A DNA stretch of 64,000 bases, from the NCBI GenBank assembly GCA_001464935.1, contig LNEL01000048.1, positions 62,001-126,000 on the forward strand, in the 5' to 3' direction. The first letter of the stretch is position 1. The number at the start of each line of letters is the position of its first letter. Source of the DNA: Gammaproteobacteria bacterium Ga0077536. GTDB lineage: Bacteria > Pseudomonadota > Gammaproteobacteria > Ga0077536. Both the position numbers and the translations under genes were made by a program. Positions 1-11,568 of the stretch are shown here, one piece after another. Under the pieces are notes generated by a model, which did no database searches, had not been told where the DNA came from, and saw only the letters and a list, made by a program, of their open reading frames with translations.

Positions 1-674
1 GCGTTCGCCAGGTTCACCGCATCTTCGCGCAGGCCGGCCGCATACCACTGGAAGCCGGCGCGGATCGAACCCGGCAACGAGTTCACGCGCACGTACTCGG
101 CGATGTCCGCCGCACTGAACACGTCCGGGCTGTAGTTGAAATCGAGCGTGGTCAGGAAGCGCCGCAGGTAGCCGTCGATGTCACGACTGACGAGCGCTGC
201 GGCCCAGTCGGGATTGCCGCCGTGGAAGAACACGTGATTGATCTTCAGCGCGAGTTCGAGCGGAAAGGCTTCGCCGGCGCGGATGAGCCCAGGAATCATG
301 TCGAGGATCAGCAGGCGCTCGACGAGATCGCGATGATCGTAGGCCAGGTAGAAAGCGACGGCACCGCCCCAGTCGTGACCGATGACGCCAGCCTTCTCGT
401 GCCCCAGTTGTCGCAGCAGTTCCCGCACGTCGCCGGCCAGCGTGCGCTTGTCGTAGCCCGACATCGGCTTTTCTGAATCCCCGAGTCCGCGCAGATCGGG
501 GGCAATCACCGTGTAGTGTTGCGCGAGCGCCGGGATGACCTGTCGCCATTCGTACCAGCTCTGCGGCCAGCCGTGCAGCAATACCAGTGGGTAGCCGCTG
601 CCGGCGGTCACGTAGTGCATGCGAAAGCCGTTCACGTGCCGCTGATGATGGGTGAGGTTTGCGATCATGGGCAT
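1..674 (-). CDS. Epoxide hydrolase-like alpha/beta hydrolase (3' end outside window)
   Basis: The reading frame enters from the left edge, so the C-terminus with the catalytic His is missing. About 224 residues are visible. They show the alpha/beta-hydrolase fold of epoxide hydrolases and haloacid/haloalkane dehalogenases: an oxyanion motif HGWPQSW near residue 34, the stretch PDLRGLGDS, and the nucleophile elbow GHDWGG. An aspartate nucleophile in that elbow is typical of epoxide hydrolases and dehalogenases rather than serine esterases, and HGWP favours epoxide hydrolase. The start at 674 is preceded by GAGGAG only 3 bases upstream; a second in-frame ATG at 668 has better spacing (9 bases) and is equally possible. 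The substrate cannot be told. The gene is divergent from the downstream ATPase gene. Confidence 0.85.
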   Translation of the reverse strand, partial: MPMIANLTHHQRHVNGFRMHYVTAGSGYPLVLLHGWPQSWYEWRQVIPALAQHYTVIAPDLRGLGDSEKPMSGYDKRTLAGDVRELLRQLGHEKAGVIGHDWGGAVAFYLAYDHRDLVERLLILDMIPGLIRAGEAFPLELALKINHVFFHGGNPDWAAALVSRDIDGYLRRFLTTLDFNYSPDVFSAADIAEYVRVNSLPGSIRAGFQWYAAGLREDAVNLAN

Positions 675-991
675 TTGCTCCTCGCTGGTGGGCTGGATAC
701 GGGCCTGATTTTCCCTTTTACAACATGGCGGCAAGCACAGGGTGTGTAGTGCGTACGATAAACACGCGCGCCATCTGCACACTGCGCGGGTCACGGCGCA
801 CGGTCAAGCCAAGATTGTCCGCGCGGCCGTGGCCGCTTGCAGCCTGCGTTGAAGCGCTATCGGACGCCTGCTGCCGGCCGCAGGTTTCCTGCGTCTGCTG
901 GCCAATGAAATTCGAATTGATCGTCATCACGCCGCACGCGCACCATGGTTCGTATAGTGATTGTGGCGCTGATCAAGCAGTGGTGGCCGTC
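675..991. other. Intergenic region with no clear gene
   Basis: This stretch separates the minus-strand hydrolase from the plus-strand genes. It should hold the hydrolase promoter; an A/T-richer patch at about 710-725 (bases ttttcccttttacaac on the plus strand) is the most promoter-like part. No convincing coding region, tRNA or repeat is visible. Open frames here are short and have unconvincing, Arg/Cys-rich translations. Confidence 0.5.
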
Positions 992-1222
992 ATGCACGCG
1001 TTTCGCAGAATTCAGTGGGTCTCTGCTGGGCGAGCCGCCGCGACCGCGGCATTCGCGCAAGCCCTGGCCAACGCGCATTCCGTCTGGCGGGGCGCCATGG
1101 ACAACTTCGCACGCCGGTTCAACCCCACGATAAAGGAATGGGTGTTGAGCACGCTGCGCGACGCACGCAAAGTGTCGGAGATGAAGCCGATGGGCCTCAT
1201 CGCGCCCGTCACCGCTGACTAG
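992..1222 (+). CDS. Small hypothetical ORF, 76 aa (doubtful)
   Basis: An open frame from ATG 992 to TAG 1222 would give 76 residues, ending four bases before the GTG of the cation ATPase. The translation has a reasonable amphipathic middle (MDNFARRFNPTIKEWVLS) but no motif I recognise and no strong ribosome binding site. The frame stays open upstream to position 659, which is common in high-GC DNA. It could be a remnant of a longer gene, a short leader of the ATPase transcript, or non-coding. Support is weak. Confidence 0.25.
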   Translation: MHAFRRIQWVSAGRAAATAAFAQALANAHSVWRGAMDNFARRFNPTIKEWVLSTLRDARKVSEMKPMGLIAPVTAD

Positions 1223-1225
1223 CCT

Positions 1226-3955
<2,730 letters not shown>

Positions 3956-4019
3956 GGCGCGAGTGATTCTCGGGCGGCCCGGCCACCATGACGCGGGCGT
4001 CAAGCTTCAGCGGGGGCCG

Positions 4020-7000
4020 TCAGGCACGCCGCCGCCGCGTCCACAGCAGCCCCAGCGCACCGAGCAGCAGACACTGCGCGCCCGGCAGTGGCACGGGCTG
4101 ATACAGGACCTGCAGCGCGATGCGCCCGTCGATGCCGGCGAGCGCGAGACTGAACTGCCCGTCATGTGCGTTTGCGAAGCCGGCGAGATCGAGCAGCACT
4201 TCGGCCGGATCGAAACCGGTGACGGTGTCGGCGCTGAGGATGGTCCACGCATGACGCGCCGCCTGATCGAAACCTGCCAGCGGTCCTGGCGCATGATCGG
4301 AGCGCAGTGACTTCAGGGCGATCGTGAACGCCGAATTGGCGGTGGTGCCGGCGTTGAAGTCGACATTGCCGGTGATCTCCCACAGGTCGAAGCCGACGCC
4401 CGGCGCGCCCAGCGGATCGACGATCTCGACTTCGTAGCGGCCTCCTGCATTCAGCGTCACGGATCCCGTCTGCGCGAGTCCGGGCGAGTTGCCGGGCGCG
4501 AAGGTGCCGCCGTCGTTGACCGTGACCTCGCCGAAACGCCCGCCACCTTTGGCGGTGCCGAGGAAATTGATCTCGAGCGGTGCGCTGATCGTGCCGTTGT
4601 TGATCAGCAGCGCGCCGTTGAGTGCGACGAGATCGCCGGCGAGTGTCGCTTCCGCGGCCAGCGACAGTCGCGATCCGCCACCCGAGACCAGCGTGCCGGT
4701 GACGGTGGCGCGGGCACCGCGCTTCAGTTCGATCTGCCCCGCGTTCTCGAGGTCGATCAACGCGAGATCGCCCTGCGCACCGACCTTGCCCGCCGCAGAG
4801 ATGGTGACGCCCTCGAGCCGCACGGCGGCCAGTGCGTCGAACGCGCCGGACAGCGTGCCTTCGCGCCAGATCGTGGTCGTGTTGGCGACGAAACGCGAAT
4901 TGACGCCGAGCGTCGTGCCGGTGAAAGCGCCTGGCGCCAGGTCGCTGCTGAAACCCGTGCCCCGTAACAGGCCACCGCTCATCACGGCGCTGATGAACGA
5001 TATCGTGCTGTCGGCGTCGGTGCGGAAGGTCTTGCCGGAGGCGAGTATGCGCGAACCGAGTTCGAAACGGCCGCCGTGGCGCGCGATGAATTCGCGCGAG
5101 GCGATGTCCATGAACAGTTCAACGACCGCATTCGTGCCGTCGACGATCGTGCGTCCCGTGTAGCGCTGCGGTGTGCCGGCGAACGCCAGCCGGAAATCCT
5201 GGCCGACGAACGCAAGGCTGCCGGGGCCGGTGGCGGCATCGGTCACGGACGTGAAGAACAGGTACGAAAACGGGCTAGACGCTTGCGGGGTGACATTGAC
5301 GGTCCACGCGACCGGCGCGGTGAACGCCGTGGCGCCGAACGGCGCGTTCGGATCGCTGAGCGCGACGCTCGAGCTGAAGTTGTCGAGGATGCGCTCCGTG
5401 GTGATCAGGCTGCCGCGATCGACGACGACGCTCGATTCGTCGACCAGCGTCAGGGTGCGGGCGACGGTCACGACCGCGCCGCTGCCGATCTGCAGCGCGC
5501 CGCCACTGCCGGCGACTTCGAGGTCGCCGACGTCGAGGCGTGCGCCCGCGCTGACGTCGAGGCGCGACGTCTTGTTGTCATAACCGTACACGCGGGCCAC
5601 GCCCTCGCGGAGATCGACGACCGCGCGGTTTGCCAACTGCAGACGGCTATTGGTGGTGCTCTCCACGCCGACGTGGATGAACGCATCGGCGTCCGGCATC
5701 GCATACGTGCCCGTTCGCATCAGCAGCAGGCCGTCCTGGACATCGATGGCGCCGAGATCCGCGCCATTCGTGAAATGCTGCGTGCTGGCGCCGATCTTGC
5801 GCAAAGGCCCTTCCAGCGACAGGTGGCCGCCGAAGCTCGCGAACCGCGGTTTGTTGCCGCCGAGCACCAGCGACTCAGTGCCCGGCGCAAAATCGAACGC
5901 GCCGTGGAGCGCACCGATCGCGAGGCTCTCGCCGGACGAAGGCGTGAGCAGCGTGGCGCCGGGCGCCAGCGTCAACGTGGCATTGTGCAGCGTGCGCAGA
6001 CCCACGCTGAGCGTCCCTGCGTCGACGTTGACCGTGCCGCCGAAGTCACTGTCCTCGTGAGTGAGCGTCGTGGTGCCGGCGCCGATTTTACGCAGCGTGC
6101 CGGACGTCCCGGTCAGCTTCCCGCTGAACACCGACGGCGTCGCCGCAAGACGCGAGGCGAGGGTTTCATCGCCGATCACCAGCTCGCCGCCGTTCAGCGT
6201 AATCGTGCCCGCCTGGCCGAGGCCGGCGCGGCTGTCGAAGCGGTTGAATCGCGCCTGGCTGTTCGCATTGATCACCAGTTGGGATGCCGTGGAGCCGAAC
6301 GACAGCACGGGCGCGAGCGCGCGGCCACCGTCGCTCAAGGTCAATTCGCCGACACCCGGATTCTGGGCGAATACGCCGCCGAGCTGCAGCACGTCCGCGG
6401 CCTCTACCCGCGAGTCGATGCCCGACACCAGCGCGCGCGACGTCGCGCCGGCAAAGCCGATGCGCAGATTCCCGAGGCTCGCCGGATTGCCCGGATCGCG
6501 CACGGCGCTCAAGGTCGAGCCGAAGAGCACGTTCAGGAGCGCATTGTTGTGCAGCTGCACGTTGCTGCTGGCGACGACGTGCGCCCCGTCTTGCAGGCCC
6601 AGCGCGGCACCGTCTTCGATGAACAGCGACGAGTTGCCGCCAAAGCCCTGCGAGCCGGTGGCGGACAGCCGGACGTCGACGCCGAACAGCGCCGAGTTTC
6701 CGCTCAGCAGGTGCAGGAAGCCAAGTTCGGACGCAACATTCGAGTTCGCCACGTCGCGCACGGACAGACTGGCGATGCCCGCCGTGCCGACGCGCAGGCC
6801 CGACACGGCGCTGCCACCGACGCCGTTCTGGAGGAGCGTGAGGGCTTCGAGGTCGGCACGACCGGTCAGGTTCAGCACGGTGTTGCCGAGGTCGAGGCGG
6901 GTGGCCGCATTCAGCGCGCGCACGCTGAGCGACGGCAGGCCGCCGGTGTCGAAACGGGCGAAGGGGCCGGTCAGGGACACGGAGGTGTCGCGGAGCGTGT

Positions 7001-7632
7001 CGGCGGTACCGGCGCGCAGCGTGCCCTCGGCGACGGTGAGCGTCCCGTCATAGCCGGCGGGCGACGCGAGCACGAGCGTGCCGCGGCCGGTCACGTTCAG
7101 GTCGGCTGTGACCGCTGGCCCGACCTGGAGTTGGCTGGCCAGCGTTGCCGTCACGTTGTCGGCCACCTCGATGGCCGAGCGGTTGGCGAGCTGCAGCGTG
7201 CCGTTGCGCAACACGTAGTTCGTGGTCGCGAAGCGCAGGCCGCCGGCAAGGATGACGCCTGCGAGGTCGACGGTGCCGGCGGTGCCGCCGAAGATCGCCA
7301 CTGCGTCGGGCGCGTTCGGCCAGCGCAGGCCGGTGTTGAACAGCGGTGGCGCGAACGGATCGACGCGGATGCCGTCGGCGCGGGATGACCAGACCGGCGA
7401 GGTCAGATTCCACGTGCCGTCGCCGCCGGTGCCGGCCTTGACGTCGTTGGCGTCCCAGAACAGTTCGGCGGCCGACAGGTTGGCCCCCGGGGGTCGCGCA
7501 GATCAGCACGATGGCTGCGCAGACGCTTCGACCGACAGTGCGATGCCAGGGCCATGACGGAGCCTGGCGGTGGCGCTTGCCGTCCGCGATGTTCTGCAGG
7601 GCAAGGCGCGATAATCCGATGAGCGTTTTCAT
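4020..7632 (-). CDS. Autotransporter-type repeat protein with VPLPA-CTERM signal, frameshifted near N-terminus
   Basis: A large secreted protein, about 1203 residues once one base is removed. The N-terminus (ATG 7632, GGAAG 5 bases upstream) has a long basic leader and a hydrophobic stretch ending VLICATPG. The frame then breaks at the C5G5 run 7484-7493 and resumes as ANLSAAELFWDAND. FWDAND plus GTWNLTSPVW is the usual opening of autotransporter-associated beta-strand repeats, and the body is a long series of Gly/Asn/Thr-rich beta-helix repeats (LTVAEGTLRAG, LRKIGAGTTTLTHEDSDFGG). The C-terminus is VPLPGAQ, a hydrophobic helix and RRRRA, a VPLPA-CTERM-type exosortase signal. No outer-membrane beta-barrel is seen, so anchoring is probably by exosortase. 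As written, translation would give only about 120 residues or start internally; sequencing error, phase variation or decay are all possible. Confidence 0.8.
7484..7493. other. C5G5 homopolymer run at the frameshift
   Basis: The ten bases CCCCCGGGGG are self-complementary. Upstream of the run (minus strand) the coding frame is that of ATG 7632, ending CATPG; downstream the repeat-protein frame reads ANLSAAEL. Deleting one base of the run joins the two frames without a stop. Such a run is prone to slippage in sequencing and in replication. Confidence 0.75.
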
Positions 7633-7862
7633 GGTGTCTTCCGCAATGCGCGTGTCGGGATGAGGGTCGCGTCGAGCATAGCGGTGACGCGCGCGGGTGC
7701 CCCTGTACTAATGGCCAGGCGCCAGGTGCGCAGCCGGGATTCGGCGACTGGCGAAGGCCGGGGCGCGGATGCGATGATTCGCCCTTCGCGCGTGACGCGA
7801 TCGACACGATTCATACAAGCGATCTTCGACATCGCGGATCAAGCATCAGAGGGGAGCTCTTC

Positions 7863-10040
7863 ATGCTGCAGTTGCGTAGCCTGGCCTGCCTGTCGGCCAT
7901 CGTCGTTCTCGTCGCCTGTTCGGAGCAGGAACCCCCTGCGGCGACCGAGCCCGCCGCGCCGCCGCCGGCGGCTGCCGCACCGGCCGCAGTGCCAGCCGCT
8001 GAGCCTGTGGCCGCCGCGACCGCGCCGGCCGCGTTCGCCGCCGTCACCGGCGAGCGCATTGCCGCCGCCGACCAGGAACCCGGCAACTGGCTGAGCCACG
8101 GTCGCAGCTACGGTGAACAGCGCTTCAGCCCGCTCGACCAGATCAATGCGGACACCATCAAGGATCTGAAGCTCGCGTGGTATTTCGACTTCGACACCAA
8201 CCGCGGCGTCGAGGCGACCCCGCTCGTCGTCGACGGCGTGATGTACACGACCGCCTCGTGGAGCGTGGTGTACGCGCTGGACGCGAAGACCGGCAAGCAG
8301 CTCTGGCGCTACGATCCGCAGGCCGATCGCAAGCAGGCGTTCTATGCGTGCTGCGACGTCGTCAATCGCGGGCCCGCGGTGTGGGGCGACAAGGTGTTCG
8401 TCGGCGTGATCGACGGGCGCCTGATCGCGCTCGATCGCGCCACCGGCAAACTCGTGTGGGAAACGCTGACGATCGAGAAGGGCAAGCCCTACACGATCAC
8501 CGGTGCGCCGCGTGTGGCGAAAGGCAAGGTCATCATCGGCAACGGCGGCGCCGAGTTCGGCGTGCGCGGTTATGTCAGCGCGTATGACGCGGACACCGGC
8601 GAGATGGCGTGGCGTTTCTACACGGTGCCCGGCAACCCGGCAGACGGCTTCGAGAACGCCGCGATGGAGAACGCCGCGAAGACCTGGACCGGCGAATGGT
8701 GGAAAGGCGGTGGCGGCGGCACGGTGTGGGATTCGATGGCGTTCGATCCCGAGCTCGATCTCCTGTACGTCGGCACCGGCAACGGCTCGCCGTGGAACCA
8801 GCGGCTGCGCAGCCCCGACGGCGGCGACAACCTGTTCCTGACGTCCATCGTCGCGCTGCGACCCGACACCGGCGAGTACGTGTGGCATTACCAGACGGTG
8901 CCCGGTGACACCTGGGACTTCACGTCGACCCAGCACATCCTGCTCGCCGACCTCGAATGGGGTGGCAAGGTCCGCAAGGTGCTGATGCAGGCGCCGAAGA
9001 ACGGGTTCTTCTATGTGATCGATCGCGCCACCGGCGAACTGCTCGGCGCGGACCCGTATGTGAAAGTCACCTGGGCCTCGCACGTCGATCTCGAAACCGG
9101 TCGACCGGTCGAGGCGCCGAACGCGCGTTACGACCTGAGCCAGCAGGCGCTGCAGCCCGGTCCGTTCGGCGGCCACAACTGGCATCCGATGGCATTCAAT
9201 CCGGCGACGAACCTCATCTATGTGCCGACGCAGGATCTGCCGTTCCTCTACAAGGAGGACAAGGCCTTCGAGCCGTCCGCCGCGCACTACAATCTCGGCA
9301 TCCACTTCGACGCCGGCGCGCTGCCGGAAGACAACGTGAAGGCCGGCGAGATCGCGAAAACGATCACCGGCGCGCTGACGGCCTGGGATCCGGTGGCGAA
9401 GAAGCCGCGCTGGCGGGTCGAACTGCAGGACGTGTGGAACGGCGGCGTGCTGACGACCGCGGGCAATCTCGTGTTCCAGGGCACCAATCGCGGACAGCTC
9501 AACGCGTATCGTGCCGACACCGGCGACAGGTTGTGGAGCGCCGATGGCCAGACGGGCATCCACGCCGCGCCGATCTCCTTCGCCGTCGACGGTCAGCAGT
9601 TCATTGCGATCAGTGCCGGTTCCGGCACGGCGATGGCGTTGCCGGGCGGCCAGCTCGCCTCGCACAGCCTGCCGCCGAATCGCAGCCGCATGCTCGCGTT
9701 CGCGTTGAACGGCAGCGCGAGCCTGCCCGCTGCCGCCGTCGTCGAACGCAAGGTGGCTGCCGATCTCCCGGCCGTCACCGGCAATACCGACGCGCTCGCG
9801 ACCGGCAAGACGCTCTACCAGGGTTACTGCTCGCGCTGTCACGGCGACAACGTCGTCAGCGGCAACGTCATTCCCGATCTGCGCTACTCGACCGCCGATG
9901 TCCACGCCCAGTGGCAGGCGATCGTGCGCGACGGCGCGCTGCTCGGCAACGGCATGATGGGCTTCAAGGAGTGGCTCGACGCGGAGCAGGTTGCGCAGAT
10001 CCAGCAGTACGTGCTGAGTCGCGCGCACGCGGCGAAGTAG
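7863..10040 (+). CDS. PQQ-dependent quinohemoprotein alcohol dehydrogenase, lipoprotein
   Basis: A 725-residue type II quinohemoprotein alcohol dehydrogenase that would oxidise primary alcohols in the periplasm and pass electrons through its own haem. The N-terminus is a lipoprotein signal (lipobox VLVAC) followed by an Ala/Pro-rich linker to about residue 60. Next comes the eight-bladed PQQ propeller with repeated A-x-D-x-x-T-G-x-x-x-W motifs, the vicinal disulphide Cys163-Cys164 and the catalytic Asp352 in GDTWDFT. The residue two after this Asp is Thr, not Asp, which points to a Ca2+ rather than a lanthanide enzyme. A C-terminal cytochrome c domain has CSRCH at residue 656 and a likely Met ligand in GMMGF. 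GAGGGGAG precedes the ATG. It is a single gene, without PQQ synthesis genes nearby. Confidence 0.95.
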   Translation: MLQLRSLACLSAIVVLVACSEQEPPAATEPAAPPPAAAAPAAVPAAEPVAAATAPAAFAAVTGERIAAADQEPGNWLSHGRSYGEQRFSPLDQINADTIKDLKLAWYFDFDTNRGVEATPLVVDGVMYTTASWSVVYALDAKTGKQLWRYDPQADRKQAFYACCDVVNRGPAVWGDKVFVGVIDGRLIALDRATGKLVWETLTIEKGKPYTITGAPRVAKGKVIIGNGGAEFGVRGYVSAYDADTGEMAWRFYTVPGNPADGFENAAMENAAKTWTGEWWKGGGGGTVWDSMAFDPELDLLYVGTGNGSPWNQRLRSPDGGDNLFLTSIVALRPDTGEYVWHYQTVPGDTWDFTSTQHILLADLEWGGKVRKVLMQAPKNGFFYVIDRATGELLGADPYVKVTWASHVDLETGRPVEAPNARYDLSQQALQPGPFGGHNWHPMAFNPATNLIYVPTQDLPFLYKEDKAFEPSAAHYNLGIHFDAGALPEDNVKAGEIAKTITGALTAWDPVAKKPRWRVELQDVWNGGVLTTAGNLVFQGTNRGQLNAYRADTGDRLWSADGQTGIHAAPISFAVDGQQFIAISAGSGTAMALPGGQLASHSLPPNRSRMLAFALNGSASLPAAAVVERKVAADLPAVTGNTDALATGKTLYQGYCSRCHGDNVVSGNVIPDLRYSTADVHAQWQAIVRDGALLGNGMMGFKEWLDAEQVAQIQQYVLSRAHAAK

Positions 10041-10135
10041 CGGCTGCGCTCAAGGCTTGACCTGTTCACTGCCGGCTGTCCCGGCTGTCCCGGCTGCACG
10101 CCGGGCGCCGGCGGTCGCGCGCCGGGGCGCACCCG

Positions 10136-11302
10136 TCAGGCGCGGCTCCCGCTCAGCAATTCGGGCAGCAGGGCGCCGGCCTGCATCTTGTCGATGCAGC
10201 GGTCGACGCCGACGGCCTGTGCGCCACGGCGCACGGCGTCCACCAGCTCGTCACCGGCCATCATCACCATCGCCATGCGCGCGGGCGGGAACTGCGCGCG
10301 CAGCGCCTGCGCGACCCGATAGCCGTTGAGCTTCGGCAGGTTGATGTCCAGCAGCACGAGATCGGGTTCCCAGTCGCGCGCGATGCGCAGCGCTTCTTCG
10401 CCGTCGAAGGCCGAGCGCACGTCCTGACCGAGTTCTTCGAGCATGTGGGTCAGCGAATCCTGCATCGCTTCGCTGTCGTCGACGACGAGCACACGTTTAT
10501 GCGCGCAGGTGCCGGTCGGCGCCGCAAGGCCCGGTGACGCGACGAGATCGGGCGCGCCGGCGCTGGTGGACAGACGCAACACGAATTCGCTGCCTGCGCC
10601 GGGTCCTGCGCTGCGGGCTTCGATGCGCCCGCCGTGCAGCGCCATGACGCGCGCCGCCGTCGCGAGACTGAGGCCGAGGCCGCTGCGATCGTCCGGCAGC
10701 GGTGCGCTGGCCGAGAAGCGGGGCCTGAACAGCAGCGGCAGCCGTTCCGGCGCGATGCCGCGCCCGTCGTCGCGCACGCGGACCGACGCCTCGGGGCCCT
10801 CGACGCGCAGTTCAACGTGGATCCGGCCGTGCTCGCGCGTGAAACGCAGCGCATTGTCGAGCAGATCGCGCAGCACGCTCGCGAGGTGGGAGGCGCTGCC
10901 CTCGATCGGGACCGGCATCTCCGGCAGTGTGACGAGCAGCTCCCGATGGCGGCTTTCGAACGCCTGCCGGTTGGCGTCGATGGTGTCCGCGACGAGCTGT
11001 CGGAGGTCCAGCGGGCTCGCGCGCAGCACGGCGTCTTCGCGCAGCAGATGGTCGGCCGCCGCGAGCTTCTCGAGCAGGCGTCCGATGCTGCCGATCTGGC
11101 GTTCGAGCATCGCGGTCGCCGGCATCAGGCGCTGGTCCTCCGCGGCCCGCAGGCGAATCAGCTGCGTGACATTGCCCATCGGGGCCAGCAGGTTGCGCAG
11201 TTCGTGAATCAGATGGCCGACGAAGGCGCCTTGCCCGACGCCGGTCGCCGCGAGGCTCTCGGTGGTCAGCGCGGGAGGCGATGAAAGGTCCTCGTGAGGC
11301 AC
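10136..11302 (-). CDS. Soluble hybrid histidine kinase with C-terminal receiver domain
   Basis: About 388 residues from GTG 11302. A HisKA region carries the phospho-acceptor His33 in HLIHELRNLL. The ATPase domain follows with an N box LLDNALRFT, DDGRGI and GLGLSLA. The C-terminal receiver starts KRVLVVDDSE, with phospho-acceptor Asp319 in LLDINLP and a conserved Lys in CIDKMQ. There is no membrane segment and no recognisable sensor domain, so it is cytoplasmic and probably takes its signal from a partner. The frame is open up to an ATG at 11494, but that upstream part is Pro/Arg-rich and reads as non-coding; the GTG at 11302 has AGGGA about 8 bases upstream. The output partner is not in the window. 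Confidence 0.85.
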   Translation of the reverse strand: MPHEDLSSPPALTTESLAATGVGQGAFVGHLIHELRNLLAPMGNVTQLIRLRAAEDQRLMPATAMLERQIGSIGRLLEKLAAADHLLREDAVLRASPLDLRQLVADTIDANRQAFESRHRELLVTLPEMPVPIEGSASHLASVLRDLLDNALRFTREHGRIHVELRVEGPEASVRVRDDGRGIAPERLPLLFRPRFSASAPLPDDRSGLGLSLATAARVMALHGGRIEARSAGPGAGSEFVLRLSTSAGAPDLVASPGLAAPTGTCAHKRVLVVDDSEAMQDSLTHMLEELGQDVRSAFDGEEALRIARDWEPDLVLLDINLPKLNGYRVAQALRAQFPPARMAMVMMAGDELVDAVRRGAQAVGVDRCIDKMQAGALLPELLSGSRA

Positions 11303-11568
11303 AGCGTAGTCCCTGGTTGGGTGGCAGCGGCGTCCGGGCCGTCGACCAGGCCAGCCGGGGGCGCAATGCCATGCTAGGCAGCGTCCGCTATCGGGGCTGT
11401 CAGACGATAGCCCCAGGACCGGTCGGCACGGGTCAGCCGGATCATGCGTCATCGCGCGCGGCAGCGCGAGAGCGGCCGGTGCCGGCGGCGGCACGGCGAA
11501 CGGGGATGGGCTCGCCTGCGGACGAGCTTGAGTTCGAGGTACGTGGCCCGCTATCGTGCGCCGGCCTC

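Noticed and set aside
5076..7388. Long open frame of 770 codons on the plus strand, antisense to the repeat protein
   Set aside because: The translation is Arg/Ala/Gln-rich with no signal or domain, as expected for antisense frames in high-GC genes.
8910..8925. Possible lanthanide-type alcohol dehydrogenase (XoxF/PedH-like)
   Set aside because: The residue two after catalytic Asp352 is Thr rather than the Asp that marks lanthanide enzymes.
7839..10028. Open frame of 729 codons antisense to the PQQ dehydrogenase
   Set aside because: The sense strand encodes an intact enzyme with all motifs; the antisense product is low-complexity Arg/His/Val-rich.
10072..10096. Tandem 9-base repeat (ccggctgtc) between the PQQ dehydrogenase and kinase genes
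   Set aside because: Only about 2.7 copies in a very GC-rich spacer; no sign of function and no terminator could be drawn with confidence.
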